The notes: generated by a model not told the origin, from the sequence alone. A DNA stretch of 64,000 nucleotides from Mycobacterium sp. URHD0025 (GCF_000426065.1 NZ_AUEQ01000011.1:248001-312000), one strand, 5' to 3'; positions 1 through 9,291 are shown, counted from the first letter of the stretch. Numbers and translations are program-made.

Positions 1-1054
1 GATAGGTCTGCGTCTTACCCGCCACCAGACCCCAGGTGTACGCACCGACGTTGTGCCGTTTGGCGACCGGCAGAACCCCCTCTATGGTGCTGCCCTCGCC
101 TCGCGCCAGGTACTCGGTGCACAGGATCGGCCGTCCCATCGGTGCCAGCTCGCCGATCCGGGCCTCGAATCCGACCGGATCGTCGTAGCTGTGGAACGTC
201 ACCACATCCGAGTGGTCCAGCTGGATCGTCGCCATCGCACTGCGCTTCAGCGGATCAGCCCATGGCCCGTCCCAAACACCGCTGGTCAGCGGCTGCACCG
301 GGTTCACCGAGCGGGCCCAGGCGAATACCTGCGGCAAGAGGTCTTCGACGAGGCCCACCTTGTCCTGCCGTTCCACCTCCCGGTACGTGGCCGCGGGATT
401 GTCGGGCTCGTTCCACAGGTCCCATCCCAACACCCGCTCGTCATGACGGAACTGGGTGATGACGCCGACGACATACTCACGCAAGGTTCGGCGGTACCGG
501 CGGTCGTCCAGATGCTGCGCACCCGGACTCTGGACCCACACCGAGTTGTGTATTCCGGGCCGGGGCCGACGCTGGTGACCCAATCGGGGAAATGGATCCC
601 AGCAGGAATCGAACAGCACGAACAGGGGTTTGATGCCGTGGCTGGATGCCAGAGCAACGAACTGGGCCAGTCGGTTCTGAAAACCCAGGTGGCCCTGAGC
701 CCACAATTGATCGTGCAGGAACACCCGCACGGTGTTGAATCCGGCCAACCGGGCGATACGCAACTCGTTGTCGATCCGCTGCGGGTCATAGGTCTCGGGC
801 TGGAACATCTCCAGTTGGTTGCCCGCGTTGGACGGAATGAAGTTGGCGCCCACCAGCCAGCCCTGCGCGGCATACCAGCGCTGCGCCCGCTCCGGTGACC
901 AGCGGGGCCCCGGCCCGTCGGCCTGTGCGCGGGCCCGTGGCGCCCTGGACAGCGCCGCGGCCGCCGAAACGACCAACGGCACCTTGAACGCCGTGCGCCG
1001 AGCCACCTGACCGGCGACGCCTGACGTGATGCGCTGCGTAGAAATGCCAAACAA
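1..1054 (-). CDS. Secreted glycoside hydrolase, GH5/cellulase-like (3' end beyond window)
   Basis: The frame is open to the window edge, so the C-terminus is missing (about 351 codons visible). The N-terminus has RRTAFK followed by a hydrophobic Ala-rich stretch and ARAQA, which looks like a Tat or Sec signal. The rest reads as a (beta/alpha)8 glycosidase of clan GH-A: GANFIPSNAGNQLEMFQ near the start of the barrel, DLWNEPDNP carrying the acid/base Glu, and PILCTEYLARGEGST as the likely nucleophile strand. The family hydrolyses beta-glucans, mannans or xylans; the substrate cannot be told here. I chose the TTG at 1054 because AAGGA lies 7 nt upstream; a GTG at 1006 is the alternative and would still keep the RR signal. 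The gene is transcribed divergently from the methyltransferase gene. Confidence 0.75.
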   Translation of the reverse strand, partial: MFGISTQRITSGVAGQVARRTAFKVPLVVSAAAALSRAPRARAQADGPGPRWSPERAQRWYAAQGWLVGANFIPSNAGNQLEMFQPETYDPQRIDNELRIARLAGFNTVRVFLHDQLWAQGHLGFQNRLAQFVALASSHGIKPLFVLFDSCWDPFPRLGHQRRPRPGIHNSVWVQSPGAQHLDDRRYRRTLREYVVGVITQFRHDERVLGWDLWNEPDNPAATYREVERQDKVGLVEDLLPQVFAWARSVNPVQPLTSGVWDGPWADPLKRSAMATIQLDHSDVVTFHSYDDPVGFEARIGELAPMGRPILCTEYLARGEGSTIEGVLPVAKRHNVGAYTWGLVAGKTQTY

Positions 1055-1322
1055 ACTGTGTTCCTTACGATTTCATCATCATCGGCGTGCCTTGGATCGG
1101 CCGGGCATCGATCTGCCCACCCCTCGAGGTGTACCCGACTCCGGCCCGTGCCGCACGCCGCGCTGCCATGGTTTGGGGCGGACCACTTCGGGTACCTGTT
1201 GGCAATGGGCGATCGCATCGCGGAGCGTGGGGCTCCCGGACACTCTACGGACGCGGGGAGGCTCGGCGACGGTGCTGCTTTCCAGCGGCGATGGCCGGAT
1301 AGCGCCCGGTAGCCCCGGTAGC

Positions 1323-2171
1323 GTGGCCATCGTGGACCTCCCAGACAACGGCAGAATCGACGCAGGCAACCTGACCGGAGTTTCGGAGACCGCACTGCTG
1401 ACGCTGAGCGGCCGGGCCCACCAGGCCAGCCATCCCGATGCCATCATCGATGACCCGCTGGCGATCCAGCTCGCCGATGCGATCGAGTTCGACTTCGACA
1501 AGTTCGGCCGGCGCAAGGGCCAGGAGATGGCCCTGCGCTCGCTCGCCTTCGACAAGGCCGCCCGCGAGTACCTGACCGAACATCCTTCGGCCACCGTCGT
1601 GGCACTGGCCGAAGGACTGCAGACCAGTTTCTGGCGGCTCAGCGCGGCACTTTCGGACGCCCGGTTCCGTTGGCTGACAGTCGATTTCCCGCCGATCATC
1701 GCGCTGCGCGAGCTGCTGCTGCCCCACTCCGACCGCATCGGCACCCGGGCGCAGTCGGCACTGGACTTCAGCTGGATGGACGCGGTGGACACCACCGATG
1801 GGGTTTTCGTGACCGCCGAAGGGCTGCTGATGTACCTGCAGCCCGAGGAGGCCCTGGGCCTGATCACCGAGTGTGCGAAACGATTTCCCGGCGGGCAGAT
1901 GATCTTCGACCTGCCGCCGGTGCTGGTGAAGAAGTTCGCCCCGAAGGGCATACGGTCCTCTCGGCGCTACCGTGTACCGCCGATGCCGTTCAGCCTGTCA
2001 CCTGCCGAACTGGCGAACCTGGCGCACACCGTCCCGGGCATCAAGGCCGTACACGATCTGCCGATGCCCAGGGGACGAGGATGGTTCTTCGGCACCGTGT
2101 TTCCGACGTTCTGGCAGTTCAAGCCCACCAAGCAGATTCGCGGGGCCTACACGCTGCTGGAGTTCGGCTGA
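1323..2171 (+). CDS. Class I SAM-dependent O-methyltransferase, leucine carboxyl methyltransferase-like family
   Basis: A protein of about 282 residues with marks of the LCM/Tcm-type methyltransferases (PF04072), which are abundant in mycobacteria. These are DDPLAIQLAD near the N-terminus, an acidic/hydrophobic strand (WLTVDFP) that normally holds the SAM ribose-binding acid, and TAEGLLMYLQPEEAL in the second half. The acceptor substrate is unknown. Start GTG 1323 gives MAIVDLPDNG; GTG 1332 is equally possible and neither has a strong ribosome-binding site. It converges on the SDR gene 13 nt downstream. Confidence 0.75.
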   Translation: MAIVDLPDNGRIDAGNLTGVSETALLTLSGRAHQASHPDAIIDDPLAIQLADAIEFDFDKFGRRKGQEMALRSLAFDKAAREYLTEHPSATVVALAEGLQTSFWRLSAALSDARFRWLTVDFPPIIALRELLLPHSDRIGTRAQSALDFSWMDAVDTTDGVFVTAEGLLMYLQPEEALGLITECAKRFPGGQMIFDLPPVLVKKFAPKGIRSSRRYRVPPMPFSLSPAELANLAHTVPGIKAVHDLPMPRGRGWFFGTVFPTFWQFKPTKQIRGAYTLLEFG

Positions 2172-2184
2172 CCAGCTGCGGGCC

Positions 2185-3021
2185 TCAACTTCGGCCGGCC
2201 AGCCGGGCGCGCTCGCGCATCGAGGCCACGACGCCGCCGTCGTTGAGGATGTCCGTGCCGGTGAGGTAACCGGCCCGCTCACTGATGCAGTAGGCCAGCA
2301 GATCGGCCATCTCCTCGGGCTTGCCCCACCGCGGCACAGCGGCATCGGCCACCAGGGCGCCTGCCCCGGCCTGTTCTTCCAACCGGCCCATCTCGGTGTC
2401 GATCGAGCCGGGCGAGACCGAGACGATGCGGATACCGCGGCCGTTGAACCGCTCGGCCTGCGACGAGCTGTACCACTTCACAAAGGCCTTGCTGATGGCA
2501 TAGGAGAAACCGGACCTCATGTCCTCGGGAGCCATCCCGCAGGCCGCCAGCATTTCGGTGAGGAATGCGTCCTGATCCTGCAGTGCCAGCGGAAAGTGTT
2601 GCACCGGAATGGCTTCCTCGGGCAGCAGGTGGGCTGCCATCGACGCCACGTTGACAATGGCCGCGCCTTCGGCCGCGGACGCGAAGAAGGCCTCGTTCAC
2701 ATGGAGGGTGCCCAGCGCGTTGGTCCTCATGACGTACCCGGCATCACCCATGCTCGGACTGACCCCCGCCGCATGGACGACCGCGCCCACGTTGCCGAGC
2801 CCTGAGGCGGTCTCGAAAAGCCGATCGACGGCGGCGCGGTCCGTGACGTCGGCATTGACGATCGTAGCCGGGATACCGAGATCACCCAGGGCCGTGGCCG
2901 CGTCGTCGAGGCGCTCCTGTCGCACGTCGCACAACACCACCGCGTGGTCCCGGCCGACGACTTTGGCCGTCGCCAGCCCCATGCCACCCGCACCGCCTGT
3001 GATCACCGTCACCCGTGTCAT
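2185..3021 (-). CDS. SDR family NAD(P)-dependent oxidoreductase
   Basis: A classical short-chain dehydrogenase of 278 residues. TGGAGGMG at residues 8-15 is the nucleotide-binding turn, NVASMA carries the catalytic Ser, and SYAISKAF carries the Tyr-x-x-x-Lys pair. The C-terminal region SPGSIDTEMGR and TGTDILNDGG is typical of 3-ketoacyl reductase-like or 3-alpha-HSD-like members; the substrate is unknown. The ATG at 3021 has no Shine-Dalgarno sequence but sits exactly 7 nt after TACCGT (a TANNNT -10), so it is probably translated from a leaderless mRNA. Confidence 0.85.
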   Translation of the reverse strand: MTRVTVITGGAGGMGLATAKVVGRDHAVVLCDVRQERLDDAATALGDLGIPATIVNADVTDRAAVDRLFETASGLGNVGAVVHAAGVSPSMGDAGYVMRTNALGTLHVNEAFFASAAEGAAIVNVASMAAHLLPEEAIPVQHFPLALQDQDAFLTEMLAACGMAPEDMRSGFSYAISKAFVKWYSSSQAERFNGRGIRIVSVSPGSIDTEMGRLEEQAGAGALVADAAVPRWGKPEEMADLLAYCISERAGYLTGTDILNDGGVVASMRERARLAGRS

Positions 3022-3028
3022 GACAAGC

Positions 3029-3034
3029 ACGGTA
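3029..3034 (-). promoter_or_regulatory. -10 element for the leaderless SDR gene
   Basis: TACCGT on the minus strand, followed by 7 nt and the ATG of the SDR gene. No ribosome-binding site is present between them. Confidence 0.4.
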
Positions 3035-3169
3035 TACCGGCAAAATCGCCGCGCGCGCCGGGGGCTCGAGCGACTGCTCAGCGGCAACATCGGCGGCGCG
3101 AGACATTTTCGCGGCGCAATCTGAGCGGCTCGCTGTGCGGACGCACCGAGCGGCATATAACGGTTAGTG

Positions 3170-3238
3170 ATGGCAGATGGCCCGACGATGACGCTGGCGA
3201 ACCGTTGTCGAACACCCGCGGCGGATCGCGCGCTATGA
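3170..3238 (+). CDS. Possible 22-codon leaderless leader peptide overlapping the zinc-ribbon gene
   Basis: An ATG at 3170 lies 8 nt after TATAAC (3156-3161) with no ribosome-binding site, the arrangement of a leaderless mycobacterial mRNA. The frame runs 22 codons (MADGPTMTLA at its start) and stops with TGA inside ATGA, so it overlaps the start codon of the zinc-ribbon gene by 4 nt. The downstream gene has no clear ribosome-binding site of its own, which fits translational coupling. It could also be chance: the peptide has no recognisable family. Confidence 0.3.
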   Translation: MADGPTMTLANRCRTPAADRAL

Positions 3239-4098
3239 CGTGCCCGTATTGCGGATCCCCGCTCGATGGGACCGACACCTGCAGCCGCTGCGGACAGATC
3301 CACACGTCGACGACAGGATGGCGACCGGACCCGACCGCGCGTCACGAAGGCCGCTACTTCGTCACCGGGCACCCGACGAACCGGGTACGCGACGGCAGGG
3401 CCGTGTCGACCGACCCCATCGGCGGCCGGATGCTGCCCGACTACCTGGAGCTGAAGACCTCCGGTATCCGGGCGACGTGGCTGGGAACCACCGCGGCCGC
3501 GGTGATCATCGTGATGACTGCCGCGGTGGTGTGGGTGCTACTGGTGGCAGGCCGCAGGCCACCACCCCCTCCGGAAGCCGGATACCTTGCAGCACTGCAC
3601 GATTCCGGGCTCTTCGATCAGTTCAATTCCGATGCCAATGCGGTGGCCCACGGACGGCAGGTGTGCCGACGGCTGGAAGACGGCGAAGCCCAAGAGGGGT
3701 TGGCGGCCGACAAGATCGCCGTCGACACGTTCTGCCCGCATTTCTCCGAAGGTTTCCGTGTGCTTGAAAAAACCACCGTCACGGGCACTTTCATCCTCTC
3801 CGACAATGCCGGCGTGGACGGCATCGCCTCGGACGGGACGACGTGCCAGGGCGCGAACGGGTACTCCGACGTCAACCCCGGCACCATCGTCACGGTCAAG
3901 AACGGCAAAGGCGACGTGCTGGCGACCACCACCCTGGGGCCCGGTAAAGGCAGCGCCGCCAGCTGCACCTTCTCCTTCAGCGTGCCGTTGACCGAAGGTG
4001 AGGATCGCTACGTGCTTTCAGTGGGGCGTCGTGGCGAATTCAGCTACAGCTTCGAACAGCTTGTGGCCAAAGGGATCCAGATGCAGCTCGGTCAATGA
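3235..4098 (+). CDS. Zinc-ribbon single-pass membrane protein with DUF732-like extracytoplasmic part
   Basis: About 287 residues. The N-terminus has CPYCGSPLDGTDTCSRCG, a four-Cys zinc ribbon. A cytoplasmic linker and one transmembrane helix (roughly residues 85-108, TTAAAVIIVMTAAVVWVLLV) follow. The outer part begins with a Pro-rich stretch and EAGYLAALHDSGL, which resembles mycobacterial DUF732 domains (Cys residues, helical), then a second segment with paired Cys (TTCQGANG, SCTFSFSVPL) similar to the last gene of MmpS-like beta domains. The function is unknown. The ATG at 3235 overlaps the stop of the possible leader peptide. Confidence 0.7.
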   Translation: MTCPYCGSPLDGTDTCSRCGQIHTSTTGWRPDPTARHEGRYFVTGHPTNRVRDGRAVSTDPIGGRMLPDYLELKTSGIRATWLGTTAAAVIIVMTAAVVWVLLVAGRRPPPPPEAGYLAALHDSGLFDQFNSDANAVAHGRQVCRRLEDGEAQEGLAADKIAVDTFCPHFSEGFRVLEKTTVTGTFILSDNAGVDGIASDGTTCQGANGYSDVNPGTIVTVKNGKGDVLATTTLGPGKGSAASCTFSFSVPLTEGEDRYVLSVGRRGEFSYSFEQLVAKGIQMQLGQ

Positions 4099-4258
4099 TG
4101 TTTGCGCGTTCAAATTTGCGAAAACCACGCCCCGGTACGGAACTGCGCCGTTGATCCGGGCTGTCATATCACGGCGTACACCGTCGATTGGACACGAAGC
4201 GATCACGAGTGCGGCTCGCTCACATGTCAACCGCGCATCCATCTGAAAACTTGTCTGG

Positions 4259-4276
4259 ACTCCCAATTCTGGGAGT
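4259..4276. repeat. 7-bp inverted repeat, possible operator or hairpin upstream of the Ala/Pro-rich gene
   Basis: ACTCCCA-attc-TGGGAGT is a perfect inverted repeat in the 246-bp gap before the secreted-protein gene. It could be an operator or a small mRNA hairpin. Nothing else recognisable lies in this gap. Confidence 0.35.
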
Positions 4277-4344
4277 TCTACGGTTGCGCTCGTCACAATT
4301 CTCATCGGTGTAATTACCGCACGACCCGAAGGAGCTGATCGGGG

Positions 4345-4827
4345 ATGGCCAACTTTGCTCACATCACGGTCAAAACTGTCGTCAGCGCTGGATTGTGCAT
4401 GACCGCGTTGGCGACCGCCGTAGCGCTGAGTCCGCACGCGGCAGCCGCGCTACAGCTCAAGACAGGCGGCTACAAGTGCGTCGATGCCGCTGCCGGCGCC
4501 GCACCTGTAGCCGGCGCACCGCTGTGTGCGGCTGCCGCGGTCGAAGCCGCCGGCGTCGTGCCCGCAGCGGCGCCCGCAGCCATCCCCCCGGTGCCAGTCG
4601 CGGCACCGCCCGTGGTCCCACCGGTACCGCTCGCACCGCCGGTCGTCCCGCCGGTACCGCTGGCGCCACCGGTGCCGGTCGTGCCGGCAGCGGCTCCTGT
4701 CCCCGCGGCAGCTCCCATCGCCGCTCCGGTGGCCGTCGCAGCGGGCACCGGAAAGGGCGTGCCTACCGTTTCGCCCGGTGGCGGGCCGGTGGCGGGGACA
4801 CCCACACTGCCCGGTCCCGCGAACTGA
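4345..4827 (+). CDS. Secreted Ala/Pro/Val-rich protein
   Basis: 160 residues. An N-terminal signal peptide (VVSAGLCMTALATAVALS then PHAAAAL) is followed by a short segment with two Cys (GGYKCVD, APLCAAA). A long low-complexity Ala/Pro/Val region comes next, with repeats such as VVPPVPLAPP, and a Gly/Pro-rich end. Such exported proteins are common in mycobacteria and their functions are mostly unknown. The start is supported by GAAGGAG about 9 nt upstream. The low complexity means that no enzymatic role can be inferred. Confidence 0.65.
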   Translation: MANFAHITVKTVVSAGLCMTALATAVALSPHAAAALQLKTGGYKCVDAAAGAAPVAGAPLCAAAAVEAAGVVPAAAPAAIPPVPVAAPPVVPPVPLAPPVVPPVPLAPPVPVVPAAAPVPAAAPIAAPVAVAAGTGKGVPTVSPGGGPVAGTPTLPGPAN

Positions 4828-4860
4828 TCGGTGGCGGGCTGATCGCCCCGACCCAGTAGG

Positions 4861-4919
4861 CGGCATGAGTAAGGCGCCCGGCTCACCGGCCGGGCGCCTT
4901 ACTCATGCCGTGTTTTCTT
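4861..4919. terminator. Bidirectional intrinsic terminator, perfect 22-bp stem
   Basis: Positions 4861-4882 are the exact reverse complement of 4889-4910, with a 6-nt loop (TCACCG); TGTTTTCTT follows on the plus strand. It lies between the convergent Ala/Pro-rich and L,D-transpeptidase genes and can serve both. Confidence 0.9.
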
Positions 4920-4937
4920 GCCTGACAGCGAGATTCG

Positions 4938-5747
4938 CTACTCCTGCACGATCACCGGATCGCCGACGTTGACGGTGTTGAAGTACCATTCGGCGGCCGC
5001 CGGGATCAGGCTGATGCAGCCGTGGCTGGTGTTGTCCAGTCCCATCGACGGGACAGCCCACGGCGCCGAGTGCACGAACAGGCCACGATGGGTGAAGCGG
5101 ACCGCGTAATCCACGTCGAGGAGATAACCGTCAGGGGCGTCGACGGGAATGCCGACGCTGCTCGAATCCATCTTCACCGTGCGGTCTTTCCCCAGGACGG
5201 TGTAGGTGCCGACCGGAGTCGGATAGTCCGGACGGCCCATCGAGGCCAGCAGCACCCCCGGCTCGCCGGCATGCGGCAGGTGGTGCGGTGCCGGAAGGGC
5301 GATCGGCGGGTCTTCGGCCATCCCGTCGATGGTCACGGTGAAGGTGTGGTCGGAGATGTCGGCGACACCGACAACCGCTGGGCCGGTTTGAAATTCGGTC
5401 CGCATGCCGCCGACCGACAGCATCACCGTGCTGTGTGCCGGCCAGAACTGCTCCGGAGTCCACGACACGACCTTGGCATCGAGCCACTCATAGGTGCCGG
5501 TACGCGCGGGAGTGGAGTTCAGCCCGAGCGCACGTTCGACAGATGACCGGTTGGTCACCGGGTTCTTGAATGTCACCACCACGGGATGGCCCACGCCCAC
5601 GACGGCGCCCTTGGCCGGCGCGATCGATTCGATGGTCGAGGTCAGCGGCAGACTCACCGCCGCCGGGTCGACGCTATCGGTGGCTCCGGAGAAGAAGGCC
5701 ATGACGATCACGACCGATACGAGAACACCCTGAAAAACCGCGCGCAT
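4938..5747 (-). CDS. L,D-transpeptidase (Ig-like domain plus YkuD domain)
   Basis: 269 residues. An N-terminal hydrophobic signal or anchor (residues 6-22) is followed by an Ig-like domain (about 35-125) and the YkuD catalytic domain (about 130-269). The active-site run is FVHSAPWAVPSM then SHGCISL, with catalytic Cys near residue 244 and His near 226 and 242. The enzyme forms 3-3 cross-links in peptidoglycan, using a tetrapeptide donor outside the membrane. Unlike the LdtMt2 motif (HGC-x-N), the residue after HGCI is Ser. The ATG at 5747 is preferred because AGAGGGA lies upstream. Confidence 0.88.
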   Translation of the reverse strand: MRAVFQGVLVSVVIVMAFFSGATDSVDPAAVSLPLTSTIESIAPAKGAVVGVGHPVVVTFKNPVTNRSSVERALGLNSTPARTGTYEWLDAKVVSWTPEQFWPAHSTVMLSVGGMRTEFQTGPAVVGVADISDHTFTVTIDGMAEDPPIALPAPHHLPHAGEPGVLLASMGRPDYPTPVGTYTVLGKDRTVKMDSSSVGIPVDAPDGYLLDVDYAVRFTHRGLFVHSAPWAVPSMGLDNTSHGCISLIPAAAEWYFNTVNVGDPVIVQE

Positions 5748-5886
5748 CAATTCGATCCCTCTGCGATGTCCCCATGATCTTGAACGTTGTCATGGTATTG
5801 GTTCGCAGCTGTCCGAATGTGTAGTCACACGTAGGCAATTCGGTCAAGCGTTCGTCACGTTTCGGCCACGGCACCGAGCCGCGGCA

Positions 5887-6153
5887 TCAGTCCCCGACGA
5901 GCTCGCCGGCCGCCGAGTTCAACGCGAGGACCCGAGCGCACGAAAGCGGGGTCACGAGGTTGTTGGCCCGCAAGCCCGAGGGCAGCGGTCGCTGAGATTC
6001 GCGGTCGGTCGCGTCGTCGTCGGCCTCGGGCCGGTAAGACGATGGGTGCCTGCGCTTGGCCGCGGCGAGCTCACGGGAGTAGCGCTGCGACGAACACCAG
6101 AGTGGATGTGTCGCCAACTCGATGACCGTCGAGCCGGCAGCTTTTGTCGCCAT
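5887..6153 (-). CDS. Hypothetical protein, 88 aa
   Basis: An ATG at 6153 has a strong GGAGG 9 nt upstream and begins MATKAAGSTVIELATHPLW. The protein is basic in the middle (SRELAAAKRRHPSSYRPEAD) and ends LNSAAGELVGD, without a signal peptide or membrane helix. I do not recognise the family. It is divergent from the conservon, with nearly 500 bp between them. Confidence 0.5.
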   Translation of the reverse strand: MATKAAGSTVIELATHPLWCSSQRYSRELAAAKRRHPSSYRPEADDDATDRESQRPLPSGLRANNLVTPLSCARVLALNSAAGELVGD

Positions 6154-6648
6154 TTTCCCTGACCTCCAGCGGAGCTTCACGGCACTTCTACACAGTGCCA
6201 AGCGTGCTCGGCCAAGCTGAGACGAAGCATCGGGTTGGCCGTGTACACCTTAAGGATCCCTCTTAAGCTGCGTTTACACACTGAAAGATCGCCGACAGAG
6301 ACGTATTTCACACTCACCGATTTGACATCTTCCACCGCAGTTGTTTGCTGTCGGCGGACGCCCAAAGTCCCTGATCGACCGATCAAGATCATCGCGGCAG
6401 GCACTGCCAGCAATCCCGCATCGGCCGACGCGACAGGTCCCTGTCCGAGGGGCCTGCCACAATCGCAGCATCTTCTTACATTCGCAAGAAACCCGCACGT
6501 CGGAAGTGCACACAAGTTAAGGAACCGCGCCAGCGAACGCGCCGCCGTTAGCCCCGTCGATGCAGAATCGTTACCTATCCCTTACCCTGTCCGGTGGCCG
6601 AGCTCCCCTGCTGGAACGTCAATTAGCTCGGTGAAGGGTGGTACGGCT
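6154..6648. other. 495-bp divergent intergenic region before the conservon
   Basis: It is less GC-rich than its surroundings. The frame of the downstream kinase stays open through it, but no ribosome-binding site or family similarity supports an N-terminal extension, so I read it as a promoter and long 5' leader. No convincing -35/-10 pair, riboswitch or small gene was recognised. Confidence 0.4.
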
Positions 6649-9291
6649 GTGGATGCGAATGATCCGAGCGTCGGAGAACATGCGCGTCCGACCGTGACTC
6701 GGGCGTCCCGCGCGTCCATCGAAAGCTGGCCGCTGCGATGGAAGGTCGCGGCGACCTTGGTGTTGCCGATCCTGCTCGCGGCGACGTTCGGCGCAGTCCG
6801 TATCTACAACGAGCTGTCGGCCGCCTCGCGGCTGAACCTCGCGTCCGACAACGCCGTCATCGTCGTGCCCGCGGTGGAGTTGGTCGACCGGCTCGACGGC
6901 CTGGCCTACGCGGCCGCCTCGGGCGCACCGCTCGAAGAGCCCCTCGCACAGTTCGACCAGAGCGCGAAGACCCTGGACGCTCTGATCACCTCCGCCGAGT
7001 TCGACCCGACAGCCGCGGCGCAGCTGACGACAGCGTCGTCGACCGCCAAGACGCTGCGCGACGACCTCACATCGGGCCCGCTGCCGCAGCGGGTGATCGC
7101 CGAGCGCGCGTCCAACGTGGCGTCCGGCGTCGTGTCCGCGATCGCCACGACCACCGGGACGGTCGATGACCGCGTCGTGCGGCCGCTCGCGGACCAACTC
7201 GTGGACGCACTGACCGCGCAACGGGCATTGACGACGCAGCGGGTCCTGATCGCCGCCCCCGATTTCGGCGATTCGGACGAGCTACGCACCGAGGTGGCCG
7301 ACGCCGCGGGTGCGGAAGCAGCCGCCATAGACCGACTCGGCCGGCTGACACCCACCGACGAAGTCGCGACGTTATCCAAGGAATCCGACGTCCGGCGCCA
7401 CACCTACACCGAACCTTCCGGCGACAGCGTGCACGCGCCCGCGTTCACCGGCGCGATGCGGGCAAGCGTCGATCAATACCGCGCGATGACGCAACGCCTG
7501 TCCGCCGATCTCGACGGCACGCTGCACCACCGAGCCAATGTGTTGCGGTCCGATGCCCTGCGTGACACCGCGATCATCCTCGGCGCCGTGCTGGCCGCCC
7601 TGGTCTTCGCTCTCGCGGTCGGGCGTTCACTCATCCGCTCGATCGGCCGGCTGCGCCAGGGCGCACTGCAGGTGGCACAGGTCGAGCTGCCCGAGGAGAT
7701 CGAACGGCTCAGCAAGGGCGGCGGCATGCCGGAGATCCAGACGCTGCCCTTCCGCACCAACGAAGAGGTCGGTCAGCTCGCGCGCGCGATCGACGACATC
7801 CACTCCCAGGCGGTTCGCCTCGCCAGTGAGCACGGTGTCCGCCTGCAGATCGGCGACATGTTCGAAACCCTGTCGCGCCGAAGCAGGTCACTGGTCGAGG
7901 AGCAGCTGGCACTCATCGAGACCCTCGAGCTCGACGAGGAAGATCCCGTCCGGCTCGATCACCTCTTCCGGCTCGATCACCTGGCGACGCGCATGCGCCG
8001 CAACGGCGACAACCTGCTGGTTCTCGCCGACACCGTGGAACGCCACCGCATGTCGCCCCCTGTTGCCCTGCCCGACATGCTGCGCGCCGCGATGTCCGAG
8101 GTCGAGGAGTATCGCCGGGTGCAGGTCGGCCACATGGCCGACGTCTCGATCGCCGGTTCGGCGGCAGGCGATATCGGCCACCTGATCGCCGAACTCCTCG
8201 ACAATGCGCTGCGGTACTCGCCGCCCGAGTCACCGGTGATGGTGACCGTCGGGCGCGCGGTCGACGCCGGCCTGCTGGTCGAGGTGGCCGACCGGGGACT
8301 GGGCATGTCCAAGGACGACTTGACCGCAGCGAACGAACGCCTCGCGCTCGGTGGTGAGGTGACGTCCGAAACCGCCAAGCGAATGGGCCTTTTCGTGGTC
8401 GGCCGGCTGGCGCGACGCCACGAGGCCACGGTGCGGCTGCGGACCACCGCAGCCCTGACCGATCGGCCCGGTGTGACGGCGAGCGTGCACCTACCCGGGA
8501 CGCTGATCTCAGCGATCGGGATGACCGAGACCCTCGACGACCTGCGCACCGGCTCGTTCGCCGAACCTGCCCCGGGAGAATCCCGGTCGGGTTCCGCCGG
8601 AGACGGGCGGGGCGCACTCGCAGCCGGCACGCTCGGCCAGACGAGCGGCTCGCAAGCCACCTCGCAGCCCGAGCGCGAAGCCGAGGCCCCGGTCCGGGCG
8701 ACCACCAACGGACTGCCGAAACGCTCGCCCGGCGCCAGTGGCGTGAACGGCTTCCCGGCCCCTTCGAACGGGCTCACCGCCCCGGCGCCGGCCGCCGCAG
8801 CCGAGGAACCCGAGCGGCAGCAGCGCGGGAATCCGCTGTCCTACTTCACCTCGGGCAATTCCGAATCCGCCATCTCGAATCCACCGAGCCCGGAACCCCC
8901 ATCAGCTACAGAATCCACGTGGCTCGACGTCGATGCGGAAAGTTTGGAGAGTGCGCCGATCTTCGAGCGGATGGCCTCGGAATGGCTGATGGATCCCACG
9001 GCGCCGGAATCCCGCCAACGGGTATGGACCAGCTCCGCCGACGCGGGCTGGGAGGCCGCGGCCAAGGCCGTCGAGCAGGAACCGAAGCGGCACACCGCAT
9101 CCGGACTGCCGATTCGCGAACGCGGAGCGCGCCTGGTGCCCGATGAGGCAAGATCGGAAACCCAGGCCAGGGCCGACGGGTCCAACGATCCCGCGGCCAT
9201 CCGCGACATCCTGAGCCGACAGTTGGCCGGCGTACGCAGGGGCCGGGCCGAGACCGACGCAGCACAGAGCCGAATCGAAGGAGATCGATGA
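6649..9291 (+). CDS. Conservon sensor histidine kinase-like protein (Rv3365c-type, CvnA)
   Basis: About 880 residues. One transmembrane helix lies near residues 30-48, a periplasmic nitrate-sensor-like helical domain follows, and a second helix near 305-325 leads into a HAMP-like linker. The DHp-like segment reads LDHLATRMRRNGDNLLVL. The GHKL ATPase domain has ELLDNALRYSP near 514 and DRGLGM near 549. A long Pro/Ala/Gly-rich, probably disordered tail follows, ending in a conserved C-terminal segment. In conservons this protein works at the membrane with the Roadblock, DUF742 and GTPase proteins, all encoded next to it with 4-20 nt overlaps. GTG 6649 is chosen for AAGGGTGG upstream; GTG 6631 is possible. 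Confidence 0.85.
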   Translation: MDANDPSVGEHARPTVTRASRASIESWPLRWKVAATLVLPILLAATFGAVRIYNELSAASRLNLASDNAVIVVPAVELVDRLDGLAYAAASGAPLEEPLAQFDQSAKTLDALITSAEFDPTAAAQLTTASSTAKTLRDDLTSGPLPQRVIAERASNVASGVVSAIATTTGTVDDRVVRPLADQLVDALTAQRALTTQRVLIAAPDFGDSDELRTEVADAAGAEAAAIDRLGRLTPTDEVATLSKESDVRRHTYTEPSGDSVHAPAFTGAMRASVDQYRAMTQRLSADLDGTLHHRANVLRSDALRDTAIILGAVLAALVFALAVGRSLIRSIGRLRQGALQVAQVELPEEIERLSKGGGMPEIQTLPFRTNEEVGQLARAIDDIHSQAVRLASEHGVRLQIGDMFETLSRRSRSLVEEQLALIETLELDEEDPVRLDHLFRLDHLATRMRRNGDNLLVLADTVERHRMSPPVALPDMLRAAMSEVEEYRRVQVGHMADVSIAGSAAGDIGHLIAELLDNALRYSPPESPVMVTVGRAVDAGLLVEVADRGLGMSKDDLTAANERLALGGEVTSETAKRMGLFVVGRLARRHEATVRLRTTAALTDRPGVTASVHLPGTLISAIGMTETLDDLRTGSFAEPAPGESRSGSAGDGRGALAAGTLGQTSGSQATSQPEREAEAPVRATTNGLPKRSPGASGVNGFPAPSNGLTAPAPAAAAEEPERQQRGNPLSYFTSGNSESAISNPPSPEPPSATESTWLDVDAESLESAPIFERMASEWLMDPTAPESRQRVWTSSADAGWEAAAKAVEQEPKRHTASGLPIRERGARLVPDEARSETQARADGSNDPAAIRDILSRQLAGVRRGRAETDAAQSRIEGDR

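Noticed and set aside
53..898. Long open frame on the plus strand opposite the GH5-like gene
   Set aside because: It is a codon-bias shadow: no family features, while the minus strand has WNEP and the other glycosidase motifs.
4102..4338. Cys-rich 78-codon frame in the gap before the Ala/Pro-rich gene
   Set aside because: No ribosome-binding site or recognisable family; an operator-like repeat lies inside it.
6235..6648. N-terminal extension of the conservon kinase
   Set aside because: The frame is open but lacks a ribosome-binding site, and the natural start with AAGGGTGG lies at 6649.
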